DNA from: Kocuria sp.
GTDB lineage: Bacteria; Actinomycetota; Actinomycetes; Actinomycetales; Micrococcaceae
Length of the DNA: 64,000 bases
Assembly (NCBI GenBank): GCA_030454085.1
Contig: JAKDJD010000010.1
Location: forward strand, 12,414 to 76,413
Direction of reading: 5' to 3'
Shown here: piece after piece, positions 45,739 to 54,562 of the stretch
How the letters are laid out: each line of letters begins with the position of its first letter
How positions within the stretch are numbered: position 1 is the first letter of the stretch
Program-made: the position numbers and the translations under genes
The notes under the pieces: generated by a model
What the model saw: only the letters and a program-made list of their open reading frames with translations
What the model was told of the DNA's origin: nothing
The model's database searches: none

Positions 45739-46089
45739 ATGCAGACTCTGGATTTCATCGACCAGAAGAACCTCCGCACGGACATCCCTGACTTCGGCCC
45801 GGGTGACACGCTGGACGTTCACGTCAACATCACCGAGGGCAACCGCTCCCGTGTTCAGGTCTTCCGCGGCTTCGTGGTTGGCCGACAGGGGGCGGGCGTC
45901 CGCGAGACCTTCACGGTGCGCAAGATTTCCTTCGGTGTCGGCGTCGAGCGTACGTTCCCGTTGCATTCCCCGATCTTCGACAAGATCGAGGTTCGTGCTC
46001 GCGGTGACGTTCGTCGCGCCAAGCTGTACTACATGCGCGATCGCCACGGCAAGGCCGCTCGCATCCGCGAGAAGCGCGAATCCGCATAA
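45739..46089 (+). CDS. rplS: 50S ribosomal protein L19
   Basis: L19, 116 residues, beginning [19 protein letters not shown]; conserved [21 protein letters not shown] and the C-terminal [21 protein letters not shown] 45739 with GAGGAG upstream. Two perfect hairpins follow its stop, inside the start of the signal-peptidase gene. Confidence 0.97.
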   Translation: MQTLDFIDQKNLRTDIPDFGPGDTLDVHVNITEGNRSRVQVFRGFVVGRQGAGVRETFTVRKISFGVGVERTFPLHSPIFDKIEVRARGDVRRAKLYYMRDRHGKAARIREKRESA

Positions 46090-46094
46090 GGTTC

Positions 46095-46760
46095 TTGACG
46101 AACTCGTCGCAGGCCGCCCCGGCGGCCTCGGACACCAAGCGCCGGCTCCCTCCGAGGAGCCGGCGCTTGGTCGTGGTGGCCCTTGCCATCGCGGTGCTGA
46201 TCGTGATTCTGGTGCGCAGTCTCGTGCTGGAAATCTTCTACATACCTTCGGGCTCCATGGATCCGACCCTGCGCAACCACGACCGGGTCGCCGTCTGGCG
46301 ACCGGGAGCCGATGACCCTCGGCGAGGCGACGTCGTCGTCTTCGACGGGAAAGGGTCGCTTGCCCCATATGATTCCGGCGCCAACTGGCTGACCGAAACC
46401 GTGTCCGACCTCGGTTCGTGGCTCGGTCTGGGAACCCGGCAAGGTGTGTACGTCAAAAGGGTGATCGGGGTTGCTGGGGACCACGTCACGTGTTGCAGTG
46501 CTGACGGTCGGATCACCGTCAACGGAGAGCCGTTGAATGAGCCCTACATTGCGCCGGGCGACAAGCCCTCCGAAACCCCGTTCGACGTCGTCGTCCCGGA
46601 CGGCCGCATGTGGGTCATGGGTGACCATCGGTCGGATTCGGTGGACTCGAGGTCCTTGATCGGGTCGCCTGGCGGCGGGCTCATCAGGACGAACAAAATT
46701 ATCGGCAGGCCGGTGGCCGTGCTGTGGCCTCTGGACCGGATGACCAGAATTGACCGCTGA
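46095..46760 (+). CDS. lepB: Signal peptidase I, first copy
   Basis: A 221-residue membrane serine protease that removes signal peptides from Sec and Tat substrates. It has one N-terminal helix (residues 25-45), catalytic Ser54 (IPSGSMDPTL) and Lys121 (VYVKRVIGVAGD), plus box E GDHRSDSVDSR. The start is uncertain: TTG 46095 has only AAGG three bases before it and the first 25 codons contain a 15-bp hairpin; a start in the LVVVALAI segment near 46168-46174 would still leave the transmembrane helix and active site. A second copy follows. Confidence 0.92.
   Translation: MTNSSQAAPAASDTKRRLPPRSRRLVVVALAIAVLIVILVRSLVLEIFYIPSGSMDPTLRNHDRVAVWRPGADDPRRGDVVVFDGKGSLAPYDSGANWLTETVSDLGSWLGLGTRQGVYVKRVIGVAGDHVTCCSADGRITVNGEPLNEPYIAPGDKPSETPFDVVVPDGRMWVMGDHRSDSVDSRSLIGSPGGGLIRTNKIIGRPVAVLWPLDRMTRIDR
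46112..46170 (+). terminator. Tandem perfect hairpins just after rplS, inside the lepB1 5' end
   Basis: The first is AGGCCGCC/GGCGGCCT with a 2-base loop (about 46111-46128). The second is a perfect 15-bp stem, 46135-46149 with 46156-46170, loop CTCCGA. The second begins 45 bases after the rplS stop. It has no T-tract beyond GCTTGG. It may terminate or attenuate rplS transcription. Confidence 0.6.
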
Positions 46761-46817
46761 GGCGCTGATCGTCAGTAGACTGTTTCAGACCGAAGCACGT
46801 GAGAGAAGGACACTTCC

Positions 46818-47606
46818 ATGACACCAGGCCAGCATTCGGCATCGGGCGACTCAGCGGACGGCACCGTGGATCCGGCGTCGTCGTCCTCGCGTGCCTCGCG
46901 GCGCAAAAAACCCCAGGAAGAACCTCAGGGTCTGTGGCCCAAGGTCAAGGAAGTTCTTCTGGTCATCGTTTACGCACTGATCATCGCGTTCCTGGTCAAA
47001 ACATTTCTGGTCAGAGGGTTCTATATTCCCTCGGGCTCGATGGAGAACACCCTGCAGCTCAATGACAGGATCTTCGTCAACGTCGCGGGCAACTATTTCA
47101 AGGACCCGGATCGCGGCGACATCGTGGTCTTCAAGGACTCCCAGCACTGGATCCCAGAGAACCAAAATCCTGCGAGCACCAATCCCGTGCGCGAAGCGCT
47201 GTCCTTCGTGGGCGTGCTTCCGGACTCCTCCCAGAATTACCTCATTAAACGCGTGATCGGTAAGGGCGGCGACCACGTGAGCTGTTGCTCGTCCGACGGC
47301 AAGGTTCAGGTCAACGGCAAGTCCATCGACGAGTCTTCGTATCTGTATCCCGACGCGAAGCCTTCGGATTTCCCCTTCGACGTGACGGTCCCGGACAACC
47401 AGTACTTCGTCATGGGCGACCACCGCAATGCCTCGGCCGACTCCCGGTACCACATTGCCGAGGGCAATGAATTCGTGAAGAACAAGGACATCGAGGGCAG
47501 GGCATCCACGATCGCCTGGCCCATCAGCCGGTGGACGTGGCTCAGTTCGCCGGAGGACGTCTTCGGCGACATCCCCAGCCCCGAGGCCAGCCACAGCGGT
47601 CAGTGA
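46818..47606 (+). CDS. lepB: Signal peptidase I, second copy
   Basis: A 262-residue paralogue: polar Ser-rich N-terminus, membrane helix residues ~45-65, catalytic Ser74 (IPSGSMENTL) and Lys144 (LIKRVIGKGGD), box E GDHRNASADSR. Compared with the first copy it has about 30 more residues between the Ser and Lys boxes (HWIPENQNPASTNPVR). ATG 46818 follows AAGGA. Both share the unusual HVxCCSxDG segment, so they arose by duplication. The stop overlaps rnhB. Confidence 0.95.
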   Translation: MTPGQHSASGDSADGTVDPASSSSRASRRKKPQEEPQGLWPKVKEVLLVIVYALIIAFLVKTFLVRGFYIPSGSMENTLQLNDRIFVNVAGNYFKDPDRGDIVVFKDSQHWIPENQNPASTNPVREALSFVGVLPDSSQNYLIKRVIGKGGDHVSCCSSDGKVQVNGKSIDESSYLYPDAKPSDFPFDVTVPDNQYFVMGDHRNASADSRYHIAEGNEFVKNKDIEGRASTIAWPISRWTWLSSPEDVFGDIPSPEASHSGQ

Positions 47607-48361
47607 TGCCTGACGACGTGACACGCACGACGAGCGACCTGACCGTCGAGCAAGGGCTTTTTGAACGCGGATTCGCGGGCGTCGTCGGTATGGACGAAGT
47701 CGGACGCGGGGCGTTGGCCGGTCCCGTGACCGTCGGGGCCAGCTGGGTTCCCGCATCCGCCACTCTCGAGGTCCCAGGGCTGACCGATAGCAAAGCCCTG
47801 ACGCCTTCGCGGCGCGAGGCCATGGTTCCGGAGATCCTCGAGTGGGTCCAGGTCGCCACCGGGTCGGCCTCACCGTCGGAAATCGATGCCCTCGGGATGA
47901 CCCAAGCCCTGCGGCTTGCAGGCTTACGAGCCATCCAGGCGTTGGCATCGAGGGTCGGAGAACCCCTCGTCGAATCCTCGGCCGTCCTCCTGGACGGCAA
48001 GCACGATTGGCTGACCCGTGTACCGGACCTGTTGTCCCTGGCCGACCCCGACCCGGTGGACCGGCTCCTGAACGGATCGGGCCGGTCCTGGGATCTGCCG
48101 GTGACGATGCAGATCAAGGGCGATGATCGGTGCGCGAGTATCGCCGCGGCCAGTGTGGTTGCCAAGGTCGAACGTGACGCCGAAATGATCGAATTGGCGT
48201 CGGACCATCCTGCGTACGGTTGGACCGGCAACAAGGGATACGGATCCGAGCCGCACCGGAAGGCTTTGTCGGCTCAGGGGCCGTGCCCCCTTCACCGTCT
48301 CTCCTGGTCCCTGGGCGCTTCTCCTGACATGGTCGCCCGCGCTTGGGCATTGCGGGGCTGA
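47606..48361 (+). CDS. rnhB: Ribonuclease HII
   Basis: Removes ribonucleotides misincorporated in DNA and RNA of RNA/DNA hybrids. The 251 residues include the acidic active site Asp30-Glu31 (GMDEVGRGALAGPV), the third acid in VLLDGKHDWL, and the C-terminal ASVVAKVERD block. ATG 47606 overlaps the lepB stop in TGATG. An insert (LADPDPVDRLLNGSGRSWD) lies before QIKGDDRCASIAAAS. Confidence 0.95.
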   Translation: MPDDVTRTTSDLTVEQGLFERGFAGVVGMDEVGRGALAGPVTVGASWVPASATLEVPGLTDSKALTPSRREAMVPEILEWVQVATGSASPSEIDALGMTQALRLAGLRAIQALASRVGEPLVESSAVLLDGKHDWLTRVPDLLSLADPDPVDRLLNGSGRSWDLPVTMQIKGDDRCASIAAASVVAKVERDAEMIELASDHPAYGWTGNKGYGSEPHRKALSAQGPCPLHRLSWSLGASPDMVARAWALRG

Positions 48362-48560
48362 TCTCCCCGATTCGGTGATTCTCGAGTGGAGCAGACGCCC
48401 TGGTGAGGCGCTCCGGGTCCGCGCACTCTCCGAACGGTTGGTCCACTGCGCGTCACGTTGTGGCCGTTTACCGGCCCCTGTCCACACCTGTGCGGCGTAC
48501 CGGGCATCGGGCTCTGGCCCATGCCGACTCCAGATGCACTCTTGCATCAGGAGGTACACC

Positions 48561-48932
48561 ATGAATTCACGAGCAGCGACCGGCAGGTGGGGAGAAGACC
48601 TGGCCGCCGTGGTCATGCAAGTCCGTGGGTGGAGCATTCTGCACCGGAATTGGCGCCCGAATTCGGCCGCCCATGGGCTGCGTGGAGAGCTGGACATCAT
48701 TGCGCGGGAGAACAACTTCTATGTGGCCTGCGAGGTCAAGACTCGGTCCACCTTGGCCTTCGGGCATCCGTTGGAGTCCATCGATGAGAGCAAGGCTCGT
48801 CGCCTGTGCCTCTTGGCCAATGCATGGGCCGTGGAGGAAGGGATTCCGCCCTCGACGATGAGGATCGATGCCATCGCGGTGATCGGCGAGCCGAACACGT
48901 TTTCCTTCGAACACCGCCGCGGTGTCCTCTGA
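48561..48932 (+). CDS. yraN: UPF0102 family (YraN) endonuclease-like protein
   Basis: A 123-residue small protein of the restriction-endonuclease-like fold: GRWGEDLAA near the N-terminus, GELDIIAREN and ACEVKTRS supply the PD-(D/E)XK-like residues. Its biological role is unsettled; the neighbourhood with comM and dprA is conserved. ATG 48561 follows CAGGAGG. The 199 bases between rnhB and this gene hold no DUF2469 gene, which often lies here in actinobacteria. Its stop overlaps comM as TGATG. Confidence 0.92.
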   Translation: MNSRAATGRWGEDLAAVVMQVRGWSILHRNWRPNSAAHGLRGELDIIARENNFYVACEVKTRSTLAFGHPLESIDESKARRLCLLANAWAVEEGIPPSTMRIDAIAVIGEPNTFSFEHRRGVL

Positions 48933-50467
48933 TGGGATTCGCACGTACGTATTCCGTCGCTCTGCTGGGCCTGAACGGACACCTGATCGAGGTCGAGGCG
49001 GACGTCGGAGGGACACTACCGGCGTTTGTGCTACTGGGACTCCCGGATGCCACGCTCAAGGAGTCAAGGGAGAGGATCCGTTCCGCCGCGAAGAACTCGG
49101 GGGCGCCGTTGACTCCCCGCAAGGTAACGGTCAGCCTGACGCCGGCAACGTTGCCGAAGACGGGTTCGGGATTCGACCTGGCCATTCTCATCGCGGCCCT
49201 TCAGGCCTCCGGGCGGTGCGGTGCATCCGGGGACTGCGTCTTCCTGGGCGAATTGGGCCTGGACGGTTCGCTGCGGCCGGTGTCCGGTGTCTTCCCTGCG
49301 GTGAGCTCTGTCGTTCGAGCAGGTCACCGGAGGGTTGTTCTGGCATCTGAGAACCTGCCAGAGGCCGAATTGGTCCCGGGGGCAGAAGCACACGGGTTCG
49401 AGGCACTGTCCGAGGTTCTCGAGTGGTTGGGGGCAGACCCGACAGATTTGGTGAAACCTCCCATACGGCGCGAGGTCCAGAAAGCCGAACCCGTCGTGCG
49501 CCCGAAGTCCGATCTGGCCGACGTCGTCGGACAGGCCGAGGGTCGGTGGGCCCTGGAGATCGCCGCGGCCGGCGGGCACCACCTGGCCATGATCGGACCG
49601 CCGGGAGCCGGGAAGACCATGCTCGCCGAGCGATTGCCGGGGATTCTTCCGCGGCTGGACGCGCAGGCGACCCACGAGGTCACGGCCGTCCACTCGGTCG
49701 GAAACCAGAATTCACGGGTCCGCAGGTTGATCACCGACCCACCGTGGGAGGCGCCCCACCATACGGCCTCGGCGGCAGCGATCGTCGGCGGTGGCAACGG
49801 AATTCCCCAGCCGGGGGCGGCTTCCCGCGCCCACCATGGCGTCCTGTTCCTCGACGAGGCCCCGGAATTCAGGCGCGGCGTGCTCGATGCCCTGCGTCAG
49901 CCTTTGGAATCCGGGTGGGTCGTGATTGATCGTGCCCGGGCCTCCGCGCGTTACCCCGCGAAGTTCCAGCTGGTTCTGGCCGCTAATCCGTGCCCGTGTG
50001 GTCGGTCAGGCGGCATGGGGGACCGGTGCACCTGTTCTTCTCGATCACGAAGGGCGTACTTGGCCAAATTGTCCGGCCCTTTGTTGGATCGAGTCGATCT
50101 CAGGATCGCCGTCCCCAAATTGTCCGCTGCGGATCTCGCGAGTCGCCAGGGTGCGGAGACCTCCGCGAAGGTCCTGTCTCGCGTGACCGAGGCACGTCGA
50201 ACGGCCGGTGAACGTCTGGCTCCGTGGGGAATCTCCACGAATGCGCAGCTGCGCGGCACACATTTGAGGAATGAGCTCAGACTCCCGGCTCCCGCGCTGA
50301 CGTCGCTCACCCGGCTGCTCGATCGCGGTGAGACGACTCTCAGAGGCTGCGACAGGATTCAACGGGTCGCATGGACCCTCGCCGATCTGGAGGGCTGCGG
50401 AACCCCTCGAGCGGAGCACGTCGATGCCGCGATCGGTCTTCGCATGAACGCGGGAGCGTTGTCTTGA
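48932..50467 (+). CDS. comM: YifB/ComM family Mg-chelatase-like AAA+ ATPase
   Basis: A 511-residue protein: an N-terminal Lon-protease-like S5 fold (SVALLGLNGHLIEVEADVGG), the AAA+ core with Walker A GPPGAGKTML (about residue 222) and Walker B VLFLDEAPEF, and a zinc-binding loop (NPCPCG, later CTCSS). ComM proteins are helicases that drive branch migration during natural transformation. It is coupled to yraN and followed by dprA, another transformation gene, 43 bases later. Confidence 0.95.
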   Translation: MGFARTYSVALLGLNGHLIEVEADVGGTLPAFVLLGLPDATLKESRERIRSAAKNSGAPLTPRKVTVSLTPATLPKTGSGFDLAILIAALQASGRCGASGDCVFLGELGLDGSLRPVSGVFPAVSSVVRAGHRRVVLASENLPEAELVPGAEAHGFEALSEVLEWLGADPTDLVKPPIRREVQKAEPVVRPKSDLADVVGQAEGRWALEIAAAGGHHLAMIGPPGAGKTMLAERLPGILPRLDAQATHEVTAVHSVGNQNSRVRRLITDPPWEAPHHTASAAAIVGGGNGIPQPGAASRAHHGVLFLDEAPEFRRGVLDALRQPLESGWVVIDRARASARYPAKFQLVLAANPCPCGRSGGMGDRCTCSSRSRRAYLAKLSGPLLDRVDLRIAVPKLSAADLASRQGAETSAKVLSRVTEARRTAGERLAPWGISTNAQLRGTHLRNELRLPAPALTSLTRLLDRGETTLRGCDRIQRVAWTLADLEGCGTPRAEHVDAAIGLRMNAGALS

Positions 50468-50510
50468 CGTCGTTAGCACCAGTACATACGTCACTGATCG
50501 AGGAGAATCC

Positions 50511-51815
50511 ATGGAGCACCGACCCGAATCAGCAGCTCATGACGCCGCGGAGACCCATCCGGGCACGGAGGTATCCCAGGACCGAGAGGCCAGGAACGCC
50601 AGGATGCAACTGATGCACCTCCTCGAACCCCAGGACTGCGTCGGAATGGCCCTGGTCGAGGCCTTCGGCCCGATTCATACGCTTCGTATCGTTCTGGAGC
50701 ACCGGGACCTGGAGCCTGAGGAGTACGCGGCCATCAGCGAGATGAGCAGCGACGCCATGTCGACATTGACAGGACGAGGGTGGGAGCGAGCCAAGGCCAG
50801 GTGGGCTGCACGCACTCCACTTGATGATCCCGAGCGCATCGAGGGTCTCATGGCCGCCCGCGGCGCGTGGCTCGTGACCCCTGAGGACCCGGACTGGCCC
50901 GTAGCGTTCGGGGACCTCGGCGCCCAGCAACCGCTGGCGCTCTGGGGTCGTGGCGACAGGAACGGACTGCTGAGGCCTGCCGAGGAGAACGTCGCAATCG
51001 TCGGGTGTCGGGACTCGACGCCCTACGGAAAGTCTGTGGCCACTCGCTTGGCGGGGGACCTCGCCGCGTTGGGATACGGGGTTCTTTCGGGAGCGGCCTT
51101 CGGGATAGATGCGGCGGCGCACCGTGCCGCACTGGAAGCCTCAGTGCATGAGCCTTCTACCGTGGCCTTTCTGGCCTGCGGCATTGATCGGTCCTATCCG
51201 AGAGCTCACGCGGACCTTCTCAGCGAGATCTCGGAATCGGGCCTGGTCCTGACCGAAGTCGGTCCCGGATGCAGCCCCATGAGGCACCGGTTTCTGCAAC
51301 GCAACCGGCTCATTGCTGCCTTGTCCTGTCTCGTGGTCGTTGTGGAGGCGGGCTGGCGATCCGGGGCGCTGAACACCGCTCACCACGCCCTGGACATGGG
51401 GCATGAAGTGGCCGCGGTCCCGGGCTCCGTGTTCAGCCCCCAATCGGCAGGATGCCACCGGCTGATCGCCGAGACCCCCTCCCGAATCGTGACCTCCACG
51501 AGGGACGTCACCGGCTTGGTGCAAGCGCCCGTCCTGCCAGGGGCTCCGGCCGGAACCGGGCGGCCCGATCAGGGGCAAGGAGCACCGAGCGAAGTCCGTA
51601 GACCGCAGGATGCCGGGGACCGCTCGATGATGGGCCTGACCCAGATCCAACAACTCGTGCTCGATGCGCTCCCGGTGGGGAAACACGTGCCGGCGGAGAA
51701 GCTCTGCGCGGTCGCGGGTCTCGGGATCCGCGAAGTGATCCCGGCCCTGGCCCAGCTGGAAGCTTACGGACTCGCAGAAATGCGTGAGAACCGGTGGAGG
51801 ATGAGCCGACCGTGA
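50511..51815 (+). CDS. dprA: DNA processing protein DprA
   Basis: Loads RecA on incoming single-stranded DNA. The 434 residues comprise an N-terminal SAM-like region, the Rossmann-fold core (VAIVGCRDSTPYGK, GYGVLSGAAFGIDAAAHRAAL, SGALNTAHHALDMGHEVAAVPG) and a C-terminal winged helix (LVLDALPVGKHVPAEKLCAVAGL). GACxS replaces the common GSR in the first motif. ATG 50511 follows GAGGAG. The Pro/Gly-rich linker before the winged helix is typical. Confidence 0.95.
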   Translation: MEHRPESAAHDAAETHPGTEVSQDREARNARMQLMHLLEPQDCVGMALVEAFGPIHTLRIVLEHRDLEPEEYAAISEMSSDAMSTLTGRGWERAKARWAARTPLDDPERIEGLMAARGAWLVTPEDPDWPVAFGDLGAQQPLALWGRGDRNGLLRPAEENVAIVGCRDSTPYGKSVATRLAGDLAALGYGVLSGAAFGIDAAAHRAALEASVHEPSTVAFLACGIDRSYPRAHADLLSEISESGLVLTEVGPGCSPMRHRFLQRNRLIAALSCLVVVVEAGWRSGALNTAHHALDMGHEVAAVPGSVFSPQSAGCHRLIAETPSRIVTSTRDVTGLVQAPVLPGAPAGTGRPDQGQGAPSEVRRPQDAGDRSMMGLTQIQQLVLDALPVGKHVPAEKLCAVAGLGIREVIPALAQLEAYGLAEMRENRWRMSRP

Positions 51816-51918
51816 CGCCTCGTGAACAATGCCAGCAAGCGGACTGCGGGGCGCGAGCAGATCGGTACAGTAGAGCAAGTCCCCTGGACACTGACGAAGG
51901 ATCACGGAGGCAGAGATC

Positions 51919-52770
51919 ATGACGTCCGCAACGGTGGAGGACCAATCGGTCTGCATTCACGTCACGGCGCAACGCAAGGCGGACGAGATCGAAACCGTTC
52001 TTGTCCGCAACGGTCTGGATGTTCGTCATTGCCCCACGATCACGACCACTCCCGTGCTCGAGGACCAGGACCTCCTCGAGGTGACCAGAGACATCATCCG
52101 GGCGAATCCGGATCTGGTGGTGGTGAGCACCGGCATAGGGTTCCGCGGTTGGATGGCGGCCGCCGAGTCGGCGGGGCTCAAAGAGGAACTGACCAAGAGT
52201 CTGGGCGGCGCCATGATTCTTGCCAGGGGAGCCAAGGCCCGCGGTGCCGTGGTCGGTGAGGGTCTGGAAACAGCGTGGGTTTCATCGGAAGAGACGGCCG
52301 CCGACGTCGCCGACCATCTCCGGGGACTGGATGTGGCCGGTCGGTCCGTCGTCGTTCAGCATCATGGAATGGGCGCGGACGGCCTCGACGACGTCGCACG
52401 ATCGCTAGGCGCGTCCGTGACCCCCGTGGTCACCTATAGGTACGCACCAGCGACAAACACCACCGACATCGACCGAAGCATCAGTGAGTCCGTGACCGGC
52501 CGACCCGTGGGAGTGCTCTTCACCTCGGCCGGGGGAGCCGAAGCATGGTTGGATCGAGTTTCGACGACGGAGATCGATGCTCTGGCGAGGCTGTCCGCGG
52601 CAGGAACCACCGGTCTTTTCGCGGTCGGCTCGGTCACAGCACAACCGCTCGTCGACGCCGGACTGACCCCCATCATTCCTCACCGGTTCCGGCTCGGAAC
52701 GCTCCTGAAGAAGGTCATCGAATGGTCCGAAAGGATTCAGGAGGAACACGTTCAAGGGGAAGAGCCGTGA
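51919..52770 (+). CDS. Uroporphyrinogen-III synthase (HemD) family protein
   Basis: A 283-residue protein with the two-lobed HemD pattern: VCIHVTAQRKADEIETVLVRNG, VVVSTGIGFRGWMAAAE, and the second lobe VGVLFTSAGGAEAWLDRV with TTGLFAVGSVTAQPLVDAGL. True HemD makes uroporphyrinogen III from hydroxymethylbilane. Here it stands alone between dprA and xerC, away from other haem genes, so it may be either the main enzyme or a paralogue. ATG 51919 has GGAGG 7-12 bases upstream. The stop overlaps xerC (GTGA). Confidence 0.75.
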   Translation: MTSATVEDQSVCIHVTAQRKADEIETVLVRNGLDVRHCPTITTTPVLEDQDLLEVTRDIIRANPDLVVVSTGIGFRGWMAAAESAGLKEELTKSLGGAMILARGAKARGAVVGEGLETAWVSSEETAADVADHLRGLDVAGRSVVVQHHGMGADGLDDVARSLGASVTPVVTYRYAPATNTTDIDRSISESVTGRPVGVLFTSAGGAEAWLDRVSTTEIDALARLSAAGTTGLFAVGSVTAQPLVDAGLTPIIPHRFRLGTLLKKVIEWSERIQEEHVQGEEP

Positions 52771-53717
52771 GTACACGCGAGAACCGGACGGATCAGACAG
52801 AGCTGAATGAGGATTTTGCCGAAGCGCTCGGCGCATTCGAGAACTATCTGCTGTACGAAAAAGCGCGCAGCCGAGAAACCGTGAGAGCCTACACCTCCGA
52901 CCTGCACAGTCTCTTCGTCTCGGCCCAGGCTCGCGGAACGACAAGCGTCCGGGAGATTGACCTTGACCTGCTCCGCACCTGGCTGGCCGAAGGCTACGAC
53001 CGTGAGGAATCCAGGGGAACCATGGCGCGCAAAGCGTCGAGTATTCGGTCCTTCTTCTCCTGGGCGGAAGGTCGGGGACTCGTGGCGTCCAGCCCGGCCG
53101 CCCGGCTCAAATCGCCACAAGGTCGAAGGAGTCTCCCGAAAGTCCTCTCGACCCAGGACATTCGGGAGATCCTTGGCATTCTTTCTGCCGATCTTTCGGA
53201 AAGCCCAGGCGACCCTCAGGTGCTCCGAACCATCGCCGTGATCGAGCTGCTCTACAGCGCTGGATTGAGAATTTCTGAGCTGTGTTCGGCGGACCTCAAC
53301 AGCATTGACCAAGAACGACGAACCGTCAGCGTGGTGGGCAAAGGGAACAAACAACGCACCGTGCCTCTGGGGATCCCGGCCATGCAAGCCGTTCAGGCCT
53401 GGATCACCCAGGGAAGGACCCACTGGGTTCGGGGAAACCAGACCGCGCTGTTCCTGGGCCCCAGGGGCCAGAGGGCAGGGCAGAGGCAGATCCGGGAGGA
53501 CCTCAACGCGATTCTGGCACGAGCGACGAGCACGGGTGCATCCGGGGCACACGTATTTCGGCATACCGCAGCAACACATATGGTGGACGGCGGCGCGGAC
53601 ATCCGAGCGGTCCAGGAAATGCTGGGGCACTCGACGTTGGCGACCACGCAAATCTACACGCACGTCTCAGTCGACCGGCTGGCCCAGTCCTACCGTCGCG
53701 CGCACCCTCGGGCATAG
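52767..53717 (+). CDS. xerC: Tyrosine recombinase XerC
   Basis: A 316-residue site-specific recombinase for resolving chromosome dimers at dif. Catalytic residues are all present: Arg168 (SAGLRISEL), Lys192 (GKGNKQR), His262 and Arg265 (HVFRHTAATH), His288 (MLGHSTL) and nucleophile Tyr297 (TQIYTH). The N-terminal SAM-like DNA-binding domain spans residues 18-105. It is most likely XerC rather than a phage integrase because of its context next to dprA. GTG 52767 overlaps the previous stop. Confidence 0.93.
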   Translation: MSTRENRTDQTELNEDFAEALGAFENYLLYEKARSRETVRAYTSDLHSLFVSAQARGTTSVREIDLDLLRTWLAEGYDREESRGTMARKASSIRSFFSWAEGRGLVASSPAARLKSPQGRRSLPKVLSTQDIREILGILSADLSESPGDPQVLRTIAVIELLYSAGLRISELCSADLNSIDQERRTVSVVGKGNKQRTVPLGIPAMQAVQAWITQGRTHWVRGNQTALFLGPRGQRAGQRQIREDLNAILARATSTGASGAHVFRHTAATHMVDGGADIRAVQEMLGHSTLATTQIYTHVSVDRLAQSYRRAHPRA

Positions 53718-53781
53718 GCCGGCTCGGACGGACGACCCATGGAATGAACTGAGAATTCGCCGGGTATCGGGCCCTTCCTCT

Positions 53782-53810
53782 TTGTGCGGAGAGGCAACAT
53801 CAGGCACAAT
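53782..53810 (+). promoter_or_regulatory. Candidate promoter for the DUF3145 gene
   Basis: TTGTGC (53782-53787) and CACAAT (53805-53810) are 17 bases apart, about 85 bases before the GTG start, in the 177-base space after xerC. Confidence 0.4.
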
Positions 53811-53894
53811 GGTGAGCGTTGAGAATCTCCTCACACGTGGAATCTCTGGACAGATCGTAGGGGAAGACGCATCTGTCGATTGCAGGGAGCTACC

Positions 53895-54401
53895 GTGAGC
53901 AAGATATTGACGCAGGGGGTTTTGCACGTTCACGCGGCCCCACAAGCTTTGTGCCCTCACATCCGGTGGGCACTCGAATCCGTGGCTGGACAGTCAACGG
54001 ATCTCCAATGGTGCGCTCAGACCGCTACCGTCGATGAAGTGCGCACAACTCTGGAATGGGAAGGCCCGCAGGGGACTGGCGCCCTGATCGCCTCCGCGCT
54101 CGGTCGCTTGAAGAATATCCGGTTCGAGGTCTTTGAAGAAGCCAGTCCTGGCGCTGACGCCGGCCGGTGGGCGTACACCCCCGAATTGGGCATCTTCTAC
54201 TCCATGATCGACGCCTCCGGAAACACCGTCATCACCGAGGACCGAGTCCGGTACGCCTACGAGGCCGCACGAGGAGACCCGAACGCACTGTTGCGGCAGT
54301 TCTCCCTGGCCTTGGGGGAAGCCTGGGACACCGAGCTCGAGCCTCTTCGGGCCTGCGCCACGGAACCCTCGAACATTCGTTACCTGCACCGGGTAGGTTG
54401 A
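53895..54401 (+). CDS. DUF3145 domain protein
   Basis: A 168-residue protein of an actinobacteria-specific family, recognised by GVLHVHAAPQALCPHIRWAL at the start, LEWEGPQGTGALIASAL in the middle and LALGEAWDTELEPLRAC near the end. Function is unknown; it is regularly found next to the FAS II operon, here convergent with fabF. GTG 53895 follows GGGAG and is preferred to ATG/ATC positions inside the leader. Confidence 0.9.
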   Translation: MSKILTQGVLHVHAAPQALCPHIRWALESVAGQSTDLQWCAQTATVDEVRTTLEWEGPQGTGALIASALGRLKNIRFEVFEEASPGADAGRWAYTPELGIFYSMIDASGNTVITEDRVRYAYEAARGDPNALLRQFSLALGEAWDTELEPLRACATEPSNIRYLHRVG

Positions 54402-54409
54402 GCCCGAAC

Positions 54410-54438
54410 GGCCCCTCCGACGTCTTCCGGAGAGGGCC
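54410..54438 (+). terminator. Hairpin after the DUF3145 gene
   Basis: GGCCCCTCCG (54410-54419) pairs with CGGAGAGGGCC (54428-54438) with one bulged A, beginning 8 bases after the stop. Confidence 0.5.
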
Positions 54439-54472
54439 CTGACAAAGACTTCCCGCGCCGCAACGCTCAAGG

Positions 54473-54516
54473 GACGACAACGCCCGGACAGGAAACCCTG
54501 TCCGGGCGTTGTCGTC
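54473..54516. terminator. 20-bp perfect inverted repeat between convergent DUF3145 and fabF genes
   Basis: 54473-54492 pairs without mismatch with 54497-54516 around an AAAC loop. It stands 46 bases past fabF on the minus strand and about 70 past DUF3145 on the plus strand, so it likely terminates both. No T-tract on either side. Confidence 0.75.
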
Positions 54517-54562
54517 AGTGGGCGGGACACCGGTCGTCGAGGACCGGTCGCCACGGGAGTTA

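Noticed and set aside
52767-53717. Integrase of a mobile element
   Set aside because: No attachment repeats or phage genes nearby; sequence and neighbours fit chromosomal XerC.
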